A stretch of DNA of 64,000 nucleotides, taken from Avipropionibacterium sp050157065 (GTDB lineage: Bacteria; Actinomycetota; Actinomycetes; Propionibacteriales; Propionibacteriaceae). Under the pieces are notes generated by a model, which saw only the letters and a list, made by a program, of their open reading frames with translations, had not been told where the DNA came from and made no database searches. The translations under genes were made by a program, and so were the position numbers. Numbering within the stretch: the first letter of the stretch is position 1; every line of letters begins with the position of its first letter. Location: assembly GCA_050157065.1 (NCBI GenBank), contig CP189573.1; one strand, given 5' to 3'. Positions 18,882-27,375 of the stretch are shown in pieces.

Positions 18882-19583
18882 GTGCGCAAGCTGATTCTCG
18901 CCATCGTGTTCCCGGTCCTGTTGGTCGCCACCGGTTGTGGGGTCTCCAGCCCACCGCGGACCGGGCCGGACGACCGGATCGCGACCAGCCCTCGGGTCTC
19001 GTCCAGTGAGGAGTCGGCCAACCCCGGTGAGTGCGAGTACGTCCAGACCGACAACGCGAGTCGTCCGGTTGACCTGCCCCCGATGCAGAACGTGGAGCAC
19101 ACCGGCACCGCGACCTTCACCATCAACACCAACGAAGGCTCGGTGAAGATCACGATGGACCGCGAGAAGACCCCGTGCACGATCAACTCGTTCGCATCCC
19201 TGGTACAGCAGAAGTTCTACGACGACACCTCGTGCCACCGGCTGTCCGACAGCGGGTTGTTCATGTTGCAGTGCGGCGATCCGACCGGGTCCGGCAGTGG
19301 TGGCCCGGGCTACTCGTTCGCCGACGAGACGACCCCCGACATGACCTACCCCGCCGGCACGGTCGCGATGGCCAACGCCGGTGAGGACACCAACGGATCC
19401 CAGTTCTTCCTGGTGTACGAGGATTCGCAGCTGCCGCCGAACTACACCGTCTTCGGCACGATGGACGCCGAGTCGATCGGTGTCGTCGCGCGGATCGCCG
19501 CCGAGGGCCAGAACGGCGCCTACCCCGACGGCAGCGGCAAGCCGAACAACCCCGCCCACATCGAGACCGTCACCCCCGCCTGA
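18882..19583 (+). CDS. Cyclophilin-type peptidyl-prolyl isomerase lipoprotein
   Basis: A 233-residue exported foldase. From GTG 18882 the protein starts VRKLILAIVFPVLLVATGC, a lipoprotein signal with the lipidated cysteine at C19. Residues about 70-230 form the cyclophilin domain, with CHRLSDSGLFMLQCGDP, GSGGPGYSF and MANAGEDTNGSQFFLVY. The arginine of the usual FHRV motif is retained in CHRL. It begins 31 bases after the nitronate monooxygenase gene. Confidence 0.88.
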   Translation: MRKLILAIVFPVLLVATGCGVSSPPRTGPDDRIATSPRVSSSEESANPGECEYVQTDNASRPVDLPPMQNVEHTGTATFTINTNEGSVKITMDREKTPCTINSFASLVQQKFYDDTSCHRLSDSGLFMLQCGDPTGSGSGGPGYSFADETTPDMTYPAGTVAMANAGEDTNGSQFFLVYEDSQLPPNYTVFGTMDAESIGVVARIAAEGQNGAYPDGSGKPNNPAHIETVTPA

Positions 19584-19600
19584 CCCACCACGCCGCCTGA

Positions 19601-19622
19601 CGGGCCAGCGTCGCCCGGCCCG
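19601..19622. terminator. Hairpin between convergent genes
   Basis: CGGGCC (19601-19606) and GGCCCG (19617-19622) form a six-pair GC stem with a ten-base loop in the 41-base gap between two convergent genes. No T-run is present, as is usual in high-GC actinobacteria. Confidence 0.4.
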
Positions 19623-19624
19623 GT

Positions 19625-20275
19625 TCAGCGTCGACTGAGCAGGCGTCGCCGGTCGGCCTCGGCGATCGCCGAGGTGCGGTTGTCGACCCCGAGCTTGTCG
19701 AAGATGTGCACCAGGTGCGTCTTGACCGTCGCCTCGGAGATGAACAGCCGCTGCGCGATCTGCTTGTTGGTCAGCCCCTCGGCGAGCGCGCGGCAGATCT
19801 CGATCTGCCGGGGGGACAGCGCGGTGGTGTTCTCCCGGTGGCGTTGCACCCGGGCCGCGAGGTCGGGCGACAGCGCGAGCTTGCCGTCGGCCGCGCGGCG
19901 GGCGGCGGCGATGATCACCTCACTGCGGGCGTCCTTGAGCAGGTAGCCCTTCGCGCCGGCGTCCAGGGCGGCCAGGATGTCGACGTCGGCGTCGTAGGTG
20001 GTCAACACCAGCACCGGTGGGGATCCGGGCAGGTCCTGCAGCGCCCGGGTGGTGGCGACGCCGTCCATCCCCGACATCTGCAGGTCCATCAGGATCACGT
20101 CGACGGTGACGGTGTTGAGCACCGTGATCGCCTCGGCACCGTCGGCCGCCTCGGCGACCACCCGTACGTCCGGTTGGTCGTCGAACACCGCGCGCAGGCC
20201 ACGCCGGACCACCGGGTGGTCGTCGACCAGCATCAGCCGCAACACGGCCGGAGCCGGGCCGTCCGGCTCATTCAT
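19625..20275 (-). CDS. NarL/LuxR-family response regulator
   Basis: Receiver domain (about 10-125) plus C-terminal LuxR helix-turn-helix (about 150-210). The phospho-acceptor is D64 in VDVILMDLQMSG, with DD at 18-19 and the conserved lysine in GYLLKDA. The DNA-binding part reads LSPRQIEICRALAEGLTNKQIA. Start at ATG 20275 follows GGGAG nine bases upstream and overlaps the kinase stop by eight bases; an ATG at 20293 is also open. Partner of the adjacent histidine kinase. Confidence 0.9.
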   Translation of the reverse strand: MNEPDGPAPAVLRLMLVDDHPVVRRGLRAVFDDQPDVRVVAEAADGAEAITVLNTVTVDVILMDLQMSGMDGVATTRALQDLPGSPPVLVLTTYDADVDILAALDAGAKGYLLKDARSEVIIAAARRAADGKLALSPDLAARVQRHRENTTALSPRQIEICRALAEGLTNKQIAQRLFISEATVKTHLVHIFDKLGVDNRTSAIAEADRRRLLSRR

Positions 20276-21485
20276 GATCATCATCTCCCTCATTCGCGGT
20301 GGTCAGTGGTGCCTGCACCGAGACCAGGGTGCCCTCGCCGGGCGCGGACTGCACCGTCAGGGTGCCGCCGACGGCGGCGAGTCGACGCTGCAGTCCCGAC
20401 AACCCGAAGCCGTACGGTGTCCGCTGCGGTTCGTAGCCCCGACCGTCGTCGTGGACGTCCAACAACACCGCGTCGTCGGTCCGGTCCACCGTGATCACCA
20501 CCGTCTCGGCGCGGGCATGCCGGACGGCGTTCGAGGTGGCGACCTGGGTCGCCCGCAGCACCACGGTCGCCAGCGGATCGGGCAGGTCGGCCGCACCGTT
20601 GTTGATCATGACCGACAGCTCCCGGCCCGACACCCGGGCCTGTTCGATCGCCCGGTCGGCGACCTGCTGCAGCGCCGCGTCCAGGCCCGACTCCAACGCG
20701 ACCGGTGCGAGCTCGGAGACGAAGCGACGGGCCTCGGCGAGCCCGTCGCCGGCCACCTGTTCCACCTGCCCGACTAGGGTTGCGGCCCGGTCGAGGTCGG
20801 TCGGGGCCCGGAGCGCGGTGTCGGCGGCCCGGCTCAACAGCACGATGCTGGAGAACCCCTGCGACAGCGTGTCGTGGATCTCGCGGGACAGCCTTTCGCG
20901 TTCCGAGGTCCGGCCCGCCTCGTGCTGGGCGGCCGCGAGCTCACCGCGGGTCCGCGCCAACTCCGCCAGCGCCTCGCGATGCTGCTCGAGCTCGGTGGAC
21001 ATCACCGCGAACACCATCCCGGCCCCGAGGGCGAAGAGTGCACCGATCACCGGACCCAGCACCGAGCCGACCTCCAACGGACGCTGGTGCACCACCGGGG
21101 CGAGGACCACCACGACCGTCATCACCGCGATCGCCACGATGGCGTGGCGACGCCGCAACAGCTGCAGGTGCCAGAAGAACAACGGGAACGCCACCCAGGC
21201 GTAGTCGGCGGTGATCACCAGGCCGAGCACCCACAGCAGGACGACCACGCCCAGCCAGACCCGGGCGGTCACGACCCGCGCGGGATCACGGGTCGCCGGC
21301 GCCATCCCGAACAGGTAGGCCCCCAGGATCGCCAGCCCGTCGAAGATCCCGACCGCCAGCCGCCACCCGTCGTGGTCGGGGGTGAGCATGAAGCGGGCCC
21401 CGGCGAGCAGCACCAGCACGACCATCGACACGTGCAGCACGATGATGATCATCCGCAGCATCATCACCGAGCGGGACCCGACCAT
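20268..21485 (-). CDS. Sensor histidine kinase, HisKA_3 (NarX/DesK) type
   Basis: A 405-residue kinase with about five membrane helices in residues 10-165, no large extracellular loop, then a coiled linker and the dimerisation domain with the phospho-histidine H204 in LSREIHDTLSQG. The ATPase domain shows SNAVRHA (N box), DDGRGY and GFGLSGL. ATG 21485 has GGAGG six bases upstream. The frame stays open far upstream but that part is antisense shadow. The signal is probably sensed in the membrane. Confidence 0.9.
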   Translation of the reverse strand: MVGSRSVMMLRMIIIVLHVSMVVLVLLAGARFMLTPDHDGWRLAVGIFDGLAILGAYLFGMAPATRDPARVVTARVWLGVVVLLWVLGLVITADYAWVAFPLFFWHLQLLRRRHAIVAIAVMTVVVVLAPVVHQRPLEVGSVLGPVIGALFALGAGMVFAVMSTELEQHREALAELARTRGELAAAQHEAGRTSERERLSREIHDTLSQGFSSIVLLSRAADTALRAPTDLDRAATLVGQVEQVAGDGLAEARRFVSELAPVALESGLDAALQQVADRAIEQARVSGRELSVMINNGAADLPDPLATVVLRATQVATSNAVRHARAETVVITVDRTDDAVLLDVHDDGRGYEPQRTPYGFGLSGLQRRLAAVGGTLTVQSAPGEGTLVSVQAPLTTANEGDDDHE

Positions 21486-21487
21486 GA

Positions 21488-22309
21488 TCAACCTCCGGCT
21501 GGGGGATCGCCGTCGGTCCGCGCCTGCTGGCGGGCGAAGAAGGCGAGGATCTGGGTGAACACCTCGGGCTGTTCGCTGTGCACCCAGTGCCCGGCGTTCT
21601 TCACCCGCACCAGTCGGGTGGTCGGGAAGAGCTCGCGCATCGCCGGTTCGTACGCGTCGGTGACGTAGTCCGAGTTGGCGCCGGCCACCCACAGCACCGG
21701 GCCGTCGTACGTCGTCGACACCGGCTCCCAGCCGGTGACCGCAGCCATCTCGCGGTCGAACAGCTCCAGGTTCGGTTGGAAGAACCACCGTCCCCGGTCC
21801 TGCCTGAGGTTCTGCAGCAGGAAGCCCCGGACGGTCGGGTCGGGGACCTCGTCGGTGAGCAGGGCGTCGGCGGTGGCCCGGTCGGACAGGGTGGCCAGGT
21901 CCAGCGACAGCAGCGCCGACACGTACCCGCCCAGGTCGGAGGCACTGTCGTAGGTCACCGGAGACATGTCCACCACGCACAGCCGGCTGACCAGCTCGGG
22001 GTGGTTCAGCGCCAACCGCATCGCCACCTTGCCGCCGAGGGAGTGCCCGACGACGATCGATGGTTCGGGGTCGGCCGCGTCGCCGACCAACTGGTCGGCC
22101 ACGATCTCGGCGATCTCGGCGTAGTCGAAGTGCTCGGTCCACGGCGACCGGCCGTGGTTGGGCAGGTCGAACAGCAGGCAGCGGTGGTCGTCGGCCAGCG
22201 CCTTGGCGACGGTGGTGAAGTTGCGGCCCTGGCCGAGCAGACCATGACAGAACACGATCCGCGGCCCGGAGGTCCCGTACGAGAGGTGGTGCAGTTCCAT
22301 CATGATCAA
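21488..22309 (-). CDS. Alpha/beta-fold hydrolase
   Basis: A 273-residue esterase-like enzyme similar in layout to YbfF. The nucleophile elbow GHSLGG has S90; the oxyanion strand reads IVFCHGLLGQGRNF, and the C-terminal histidine is in NAGHWVHSEQP. Start overlaps the preceding dehydrogenase stop by four bases. Lying between an acyl-CoA dehydrogenase-type gene and a two-component system, it may act on an acyl ester or thioester; substrate unknown. Confidence 0.82.
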   Translation of the reverse strand: MIMMELHHLSYGTSGPRIVFCHGLLGQGRNFTTVAKALADDHRCLLFDLPNHGRSPWTEHFDYAEIAEIVADQLVGDAADPEPSIVVGHSLGGKVAMRLALNHPELVSRLCVVDMSPVTYDSASDLGGYVSALLSLDLATLSDRATADALLTDEVPDPTVRGFLLQNLRQDRGRWFFQPNLELFDREMAAVTGWEPVSTTYDGPVLWVAGANSDYVTDAYEPAMRELFPTTRLVRVKNAGHWVHSEQPEVFTQILAFFARQQARTDGDPPAGG

Positions 22310-23496
22310 CTCCGCAGTTCGGCGAGGGCGGCGGTGGGTTCGGCGGCCTCTCCGAGCTCGACGAGCAGCCGGCAGGGGAGGTGGGAGGCCTCACCGGTCT
22401 CGGCGTGGATCGCTCGTTGTCCGGCCAGCACGGCTGCCGGCCCGAGCTCGGCGAGCTGGTCGAACGGCTTCGGCATCCGACAGCCCAGGCTCATCCCGGT
22501 GTCGATGTCGGCACTGCTGGCGTACCCCTGCTCCACCATCCGGAGGGCCTCGTTCAGGTACGGCAGCACCAACAGGTCGGGGAACTCGTCGCGACGGTTG
22601 CGCAACGGTTCGGGGCCCGGCTCCGCGGCGTCGGAGCCGTCGTGGGGGTGGAAACCGCGGCCGGACTTGCGGCCGTGGCGGCCGGCGGCGACCAGTTGGC
22701 GCAACAACGGCGCGGGCGCGTCCGCCCGGTCGCGGGTCTCGTCCCAGATCCGCTCCACCACCGCCAGGGTGACCTCGAGTCCCACCAGGTCGCAGAGCGC
22801 GAACGGGCCCATCGGGTACCCCGCCCCCTCGACCATGGCGTGGTCGATCTCGTCGCGCCGGGCGTACCCGTTGCCGTACAGCGTGATCGCCCGGTTGAGG
22901 TACCCGATCAGCAGTCGGTTGACCACGAACCCGGCCCGGTCGCCACAGCCGATCGTGGTCTTTCCCAACTGGTGCAGGGTTTCGGCGAGCCGGTCCCGTA
23001 CGGCCGGGTCGGTGTGCACGGTGGAGATGATCTCCACCAGCTGCTGCACCGGGGCCGGGTTGAAGAAGTGGACCCCGACCACCCGGGACGGATCGGTGGT
23101 GGCGGCGGCGAGTTCGGTGACCGACAGCGACGAGGTGTTGGTCGCCAGCACCGTCTCGGGGCCGACGACGTCGGCCAGCCGGGTGAAGATGTCCCGCTTC
23201 ACCGTGATGTCCTCGAAGGCGGCCTCCACCACCAGGGCGGCGTCGGCGGCCGCGGCGAGATCGGTGTGCCACTCGATCCGGTCCACCAGGGCGTCCCGGT
23301 CGTCGGAGCTGAGCTTGCCGCGTTCGACCGCCCGGTCGGTCGACCGTGCGATGATCGTCCGGCCGCGTGACACGGCGGTCTCGTCCCGATCGATGCCGAT
23401 CACCCGGTGGCCGCCGCGGGCGTACACCTCGGCGATGCCGGCACCCATGGTGCCGAGGCCGATCACCGCAACTGGCTGCTTCGCTTGTTCGTCCAC
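22306..23496 (-). CDS. 3-hydroxyacyl-CoA (3-hydroxybutyryl-CoA) dehydrogenase
   Basis: NAD-dependent oxidation of 3-hydroxyacyl-CoA in beta-oxidation or the butyryl-CoA pathway. The Rossmann motif GLGTMGAG begins near residue 13, and the catalytic region NTSSLSVTELA...VGVHFFNPAP is intact. At 396 residues it carries a second copy of the C-terminal helical domain (about 310-390), whereas short FadB2-type enzymes stop near 285. First gene of a four-gene operon with overlapping ends. Confidence 0.9.
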   Translation of the reverse strand: MDEQAKQPVAVIGLGTMGAGIAEVYARGGHRVIGIDRDETAVSRGRTIIARSTDRAVERGKLSSDDRDALVDRIEWHTDLAAAADAALVVEAAFEDITVKRDIFTRLADVVGPETVLATNTSSLSVTELAAATTDPSRVVGVHFFNPAPVQQLVEIISTVHTDPAVRDRLAETLHQLGKTTIGCGDRAGFVVNRLLIGYLNRAITLYGNGYARRDEIDHAMVEGAGYPMGPFALCDLVGLEVTLAVVERIWDETRDRADAPAPLLRQLVAAGRHGRKSGRGFHPHDGSDAAEPGPEPLRNRRDEFPDLLVLPYLNEALRMVEQGYASSADIDTGMSLGCRMPKPFDQLAELGPAAVLAGQRAIHAETGEASHLPCRLLVELGEAAEPTAALAELRS

Positions 23497-23548
23497 CCGT
23501 GCAGTCTCTCATTCGGTCGGTGGGCCCGACTGGGCTACGGTGGCGGCC

Positions 23549-24256
23549 ATGCGTTTGGTGATCGCCCGGTGTCAGGTCGACTATGCCGGCAGGCTCACCG
23601 CCCACCTCCCGATGGCACCGCGGCTGATCCTGGTCAAGGCCGACGGGTCGGTCTCGATCCATGCCGACGACCGGGCCTACAAGCCGCTCAACTGGATGAG
23701 CCCGCCGTGCACGCTGGCCGAGCGGGAGCCGACCGCCGACGAGGCGCAGGTCGCCGACGGTGACGTGGAGCTGGAGCGGGTGTGGGAGGTGACCGGGCGC
23801 GACGGTGACACCCTGCAGATCAGCATCGCCGAGATCATGCACGACTCCAGCCACGAGCTCGGGGTCGACCCGGGGCTGCGCAAGGACGGGGTGGAGGCAC
23901 ACCTGCAGGAGCTGCTGGCGGCCAATCCGGAGACCTTCGGTGCCGGGTGGAGCATCATCCGACGCGAGCACATGACCGCGATCGGTCCGGTCGACCTGCT
24001 GCTGCGTGACGACTCCGGTGCGTACGTGGCGGTCGAGGTGAAGCGGCGTGGCGAGATCGACGGGGTGGAACAGCTGACCCGCTACCTGGAGCTGATGCGC
24101 CGCGATCCGTTGTTGGGTGAGGTGAAGGGTGTGTTCGCCGCACAGGTGATCAAGCCGCAGGCCAAGGTGCTGGCCACCGATCGCGGGATCGACTGCGTGG
24201 TCGTCGACTACGACGCACTGCGGGGCCTCGACGACGCCGAGGACCGGCTGTTCTGA
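23549..24256 (+). CDS. nucS: Mismatch-specific endonuclease NucS/EndoMS
   Basis: Replaces MutS/MutL mismatch repair in actinobacteria by cutting both strands at mismatches. 235 residues. The nuclease site is D149 (GPVDLLL), E163 and K165 (AVEVKRRG). The N-terminal domain begins MRLVIARCQVDYAGRL. The C-terminus ends DRLF, resembling the short beta-clamp-binding tail of the family. The frame is open almost 2 kb upstream, but only the part from ATG 23549 has coding character. Confidence 0.95.
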   Translation: MRLVIARCQVDYAGRLTAHLPMAPRLILVKADGSVSIHADDRAYKPLNWMSPPCTLAEREPTADEAQVADGDVELERVWEVTGRDGDTLQISIAEIMHDSSHELGVDPGLRKDGVEAHLQELLAANPETFGAGWSIIRREHMTAIGPVDLLLRDDSGAYVAVEVKRRGEIDGVEQLTRYLELMRRDPLLGEVKGVFAAQVIKPQAKVLATDRGIDCVVVDYDALRGLDDAEDRLF

Positions 24257-24257
24257 G

Positions 24258-24286
24258 CGGCTCGGTGACTCCGGTGCCCCGAGCCG
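24258..24286. terminator. Bidirectional hairpin terminator candidate
   Basis: CGGCTCGG (24258-24265) and CCGAGCCG (24279-24286) form an eight-pair perfect stem with a 13-base loop exactly filling the gap between the convergent nucS and permease genes. Confidence 0.55.
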
Positions 24287-25489
24287 TCAGGTGCCCTCGA
24301 GCTTGGGGACCAGCACTTCGCGCCACAGCAGCAGGACGACCGCTGCGATCGGGACGGCGATCAGCGCGCCCACGATGCCGAGCAGGGTGCCGCCCAGCAG
24401 GGCGGCGGTGATCGTGACCACCCCGGGGACGTCGACCGAGCGGGACATCACCCGGGGGTAGATCAGGTAGGCCTCGGTCTGGGTGTAGAGGATGTAGTAG
24501 ACCAGCGCGATGATGCCCTGGGTCGGGGAGTTGATGAAGGCCACGGTGGTGACGATCACCATGCCAATCGTCGGACCCACCAGCGGGATGAAGGTCAACA
24601 TCGCCACCACCACCGCCAGCGCGAGGGCGTACTCGCCCAGGCCGTTCAACATCAACATCACGAACGAACAGGTGCCGGCCAGGGTGACGATGATGAACAG
24701 GCCGCTGAGGTACGACCCGACCTTGTCGAAGATCTCGTCGGCCAGGTAGCGCATCCGCTCCCGGCGGCTCCGCGGCGACAGGCCGTAGATCGCCTTCTTG
24801 ATCGACGGCAACGAGGCCAGGAAGTAGATCGTCAGCACGGTGAGCGTGACACCCGAGACCAAGGTATTGATCAACACCTGACCGGCGCCGAGCACCCCGC
24901 CGAACAGTTGGTTCACCAGGTCGGGGGAGGCCAGGAAGTCGGCGGCCTTGTTGATGAACTGGAAGCGCGCGTCGAGGTCACGGATCACCGGGTGGTTCCG
25001 GGTCGACTCGATCAGCGCCGGCCCGTCGGTGATCAACGTGCTGAGCTGTCGGGTCGCCAGTGGCACGATCGCCCACAGGGCAAGGGCGACGAAGCCGATG
25101 GCGATCGCGACCACGCCGGCAACCCCCAGCCAGCGCGGTGCGCCGAGCCGGGTGACCCAGCTGACGATCGGGCTCAGGCCCAAGGCGATGAAGAGCGCGA
25201 GCATGATCAGCACCAGCACCGGCTGGGCGATGGCGGCGGTCTGGGCCAGGGCCAACGCCAGCACCGCACCGAGGGTCGCCATGAACCCGATCCCGAACGG
25301 GGACCGGTGGTGCAGCGGCAGGATCCGGCGGTGGGGGTCGCGGTGCTTCGGCCGGCTGCCCAGTGCGTGGGAGCCCCCACCGGCCTCGCTGGGCGCTGGG
25401 GGTTCGGCGGGGGCTGGGGCTTCGGTGGGGGCGGCGACGGCGTCATCGCCGTCGTCGGCGGGTGCGGACCCCGCAGGGGTATCGGTCAC
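24287..25489 (-). CDS. AI-2E family transporter (TqsA/PerM-like permease)
   Basis: A 400-residue membrane protein. Residues 1-75 are a Pro/Ala-rich cytoplasmic tail; then come about eight helices in the usual pattern, two near 75-115, one near 125-150, and five after about 210. The family segment FIPLVGPTIGMV lies near residue 300. Members export small molecules or act in Na+/H+ exchange; the substrate is not predictable. It overlaps the end of the DivIVA-like gene by four bases. Confidence 0.85.
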   Translation of the reverse strand: MTDTPAGSAPADDGDDAVAAPTEAPAPAEPPAPSEAGGGSHALGSRPKHRDPHRRILPLHHRSPFGIGFMATLGAVLALALAQTAAIAQPVLVLIMLALFIALGLSPIVSWVTRLGAPRWLGVAGVVAIAIGFVALALWAIVPLATRQLSTLITDGPALIESTRNHPVIRDLDARFQFINKAADFLASPDLVNQLFGGVLGAGQVLINTLVSGVTLTVLTIYFLASLPSIKKAIYGLSPRSRRERMRYLADEIFDKVGSYLSGLFIIVTLAGTCSFVMLMLNGLGEYALALAVVVAMLTFIPLVGPTIGMVIVTTVAFINSPTQGIIALVYYILYTQTEAYLIYPRVMSRSVDVPGVVTITAALLGGTLLGIVGALIAVPIAAVVLLLWREVLVPKLEGT

Positions 25490-26784
25490 TGACCGTCCCC
25501 GACCGCTCTGGGCATCACGATCGTCGGTTCCTCTTCCTCAGGGCGCTGCTGTTTCTCGGGGCGCTGCTGTTCCTCGGGCCGGGACTGCTGCGGTGCCCCG
25601 GCGGTCGAGGGTTCGGGGGCCGAGGCCGGTGTGGCCTGCGACTGCGGGGTCGTGGGTGGTGCGGCCGCTGCCGGTTCGCTGCCGTTCTCGGTGGCCGGCG
25701 ACGTGGTGGCCTCGTCGATCTCGGCCATCATGGCCTCGAGCGTGCTGTCGTCGCCCTCGTACCCGCTGATCGCGCCGCGGGCGTGCTCGGTCAGTTGGGT
25801 GAGCTGCACCAACATCATCTGTCGCCGGCGGTGCAGCTTCTCCAGCTCGGAGCGCATCTCGTCCTTGCGGCGGCCGAAGCTCTCCTCCGCCCGCTCCTGG
25901 GCGAGTTGCGACTGCCGGCGCGTGATCGCCAGCCGCTCCTCGGTCTCGCGCAGCGACTGGACCTTCAGCTGCTCGGCCTCGCTCAGCGCCGCGTTGCGGA
26001 TCCGGGCGGCCTCGGCGACGTCGTTGGCCAGCCGGTCCTGGGCGGCCTGGTGGTGCTGTGTCGCCTCGTCGAGCAGCGCGGACGTCTTCTCCCGGTGCTG
26101 CTCCTGCTCGGTACGCAGGTCGGTGATCGCCTGCTCGCGCTCCTGCGCCAGCGTCGCCCGCAGTTCGTTGGCCTGCCGGGTGGCGGTGGCGACCGTCTGC
26201 TCGGCGGCGAGTCGGGCCTGCTCGGTGATGGAGGCCGCCTCCTGCCGCGCGCGAAGCCGTACGATCTCGGCCTCCCGCTGCGCGGCGGCGATCAGTGCCG
26301 CCGACTCCTCGCGGGCCCGGGCCACCTCGCCGGTGGTGTCGCGGTCGAGTCGAGCCCGGAGCTCACCCACCTCGGTCAACCCCAGCTGGCGGGCGTCGGC
26401 GGCCTCGGTCTCCGCCGCGTGCAGCAGCCGGGTGGCGTCGCGCTTGGCCTCACCACGGATCCGCATCGCCTCGCGGCGGGCCTCGTCAGTCATCTCCTGC
26501 GCCTGGTCGCGGGCCAGCCCGAGCATCTGGGCGCTGTAGCCGCCCAGCTGGGAGAAGTCGAGGTCCTCCACCGAGGCCGGCCGCTCCGCGAGCTCCGCCC
26601 GGAGCTCCTCGATCTCACGCTCCAGCTCGTGCACCCGACGCCGGGACCGGGTGAGCTCGTGCTCCTGTGCCCTCAGGTATTCGTCGACCGACTGGCGCTG
26701 GTAGCCACCCATCGCGGCCCGGGGAAAGCTGCCCGCGACGCTGGCGTTGTCCTCGAAGAGGGTGAGGCCGGATTCGTCGGACAT
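25486..26784 (-). CDS. DivIVA-domain coiled-coil protein
   Basis: A 432-residue protein with a DivIVA-like start (GGYQRQSVDEYL near 25-37) followed by about 300 residues of nearly continuous heptad coiled coil, rich in Ala/Glu/Arg, and a disordered Gln/Pro/Glu tail. Such proteins (Wag31/Scy/FilP-like) mark the cell pole and organise growth in actinobacteria. AAGGGAA precedes ATG 26784; an open stretch up to 26844 is not needed. Stop overlaps the permease start (ATGA), so the two are co-translated. Confidence 0.75.
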   Translation of the reverse strand: MSDESGLTLFEDNASVAGSFPRAAMGGYQRQSVDEYLRAQEHELTRSRRRVHELEREIEELRAELAERPASVEDLDFSQLGGYSAQMLGLARDQAQEMTDEARREAMRIRGEAKRDATRLLHAAETEAADARQLGLTEVGELRARLDRDTTGEVARAREESAALIAAAQREAEIVRLRARQEAASITEQARLAAEQTVATATRQANELRATLAQEREQAITDLRTEQEQHREKTSALLDEATQHHQAAQDRLANDVAEAARIRNAALSEAEQLKVQSLRETEERLAITRRQSQLAQERAEESFGRRKDEMRSELEKLHRRRQMMLVQLTQLTEHARGAISGYEGDDSTLEAMMAEIDEATTSPATENGSEPAAAAPPTTPQSQATPASAPEPSTAGAPQQSRPEEQQRPEKQQRPEEEEPTIVMPRAVGDGQ

Positions 26785-26847
26785 GGCAGTTCCCTTCGGT
26801 TCGTACGCCGGGCGCAGGTGCGGCGCGGTTGTTCCTTCTGGCACAGG

Positions 26848-27282
26848 TTAGCCCGGCCGATCCAGTGATCGGGGCTGTACGAGCTCCAGCAGGACGCCGC
26901 CGGTGTCACGCGGATGGACGAAGTTGATCAGGCTCCCCGCCGTTCCGTGGCGGGGGTGCGGGTACAGCACCCGACGGCCCTCGGCCTGCAGTCGGGCCGC
27001 GGTCGCCACCACGTCGGCGACCCGGTAGGCGATGTGGTGCAGGCCGGGTCCCGACCGCTGCAGGAACTGCGCGATCGCCGAGGCTGGGTCGGTCGGCTCC
27101 AGCAGCTGGATCCGGGTGCCGCCCTCGGCCGGGGTGAGCATCACCTCGGTGACGTGCTGCTCGTCGTTGGTCTCGGTGAGTTCCACCCGGAGCCCCAACA
27201 CCTCGGTGTGGAAGGCGACGGCGGCGGTCAGGTCGGCCACGGCGATCCCCACGTGGTCGAGCTCGAGCAGGTCGTTCGGCAT
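26848..27282 (-). CDS. mce: Methylmalonyl-CoA epimerase
   Basis: Interconverts (S)- and (R)-methylmalonyl-CoA between propionyl-CoA carboxylase and methylmalonyl-CoA mutase. The 144-residue VOC fold starts LELDHVGIAVADL with metal histidine H10, continues GPGLHHIAYRV with the second histidine, and ends GVLLELVQP with the ligand glutamate. The length is normal. Divergent to the thiolase gene with a 93-base gap. The classical mutase partner is not in this window. Confidence 0.93.
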   Translation of the reverse strand: MPNDLLELDHVGIAVADLTAAVAFHTEVLGLRVELTETNDEQHVTEVMLTPAEGGTRIQLLEPTDPASAIAQFLQRSGPGLHHIAYRVADVVATAARLQAEGRRVLYPHPRHGTAGSLINFVHPRDTGGVLLELVQPRSLDRPG

Positions 27283-27375
27283 GGCCCCAGCCTTTCACTG
27301 GCCTGCGCCGACCCAGCCGTTAGGCTGAACCGAAACGCAACGGGTGCCGTCAGGCACGTCGAAAGGGGGCCCGCG

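Noticed and set aside
17090..19186. A 698-codon minus-strand open frame
   Set aside because: Covers the plus-strand nitronate monooxygenase and part of the adenosyltransferase in the wrong frame; Arg/Gly/Pro-rich.
20268..22394. A 708-residue fusion protein ending in the histidine kinase
   Set aside because: The first 303 codons are antisense-like and overlap the hydrolase gene; ATG 21485 has GGAGG upstream.
21578..24256. An 892-codon open frame on the plus strand
   Set aside because: Only the part from 23549 (nucS) has a protein-like composition; the rest is antisense to the dehydrogenase and hydrolase genes, an effect of high GC.
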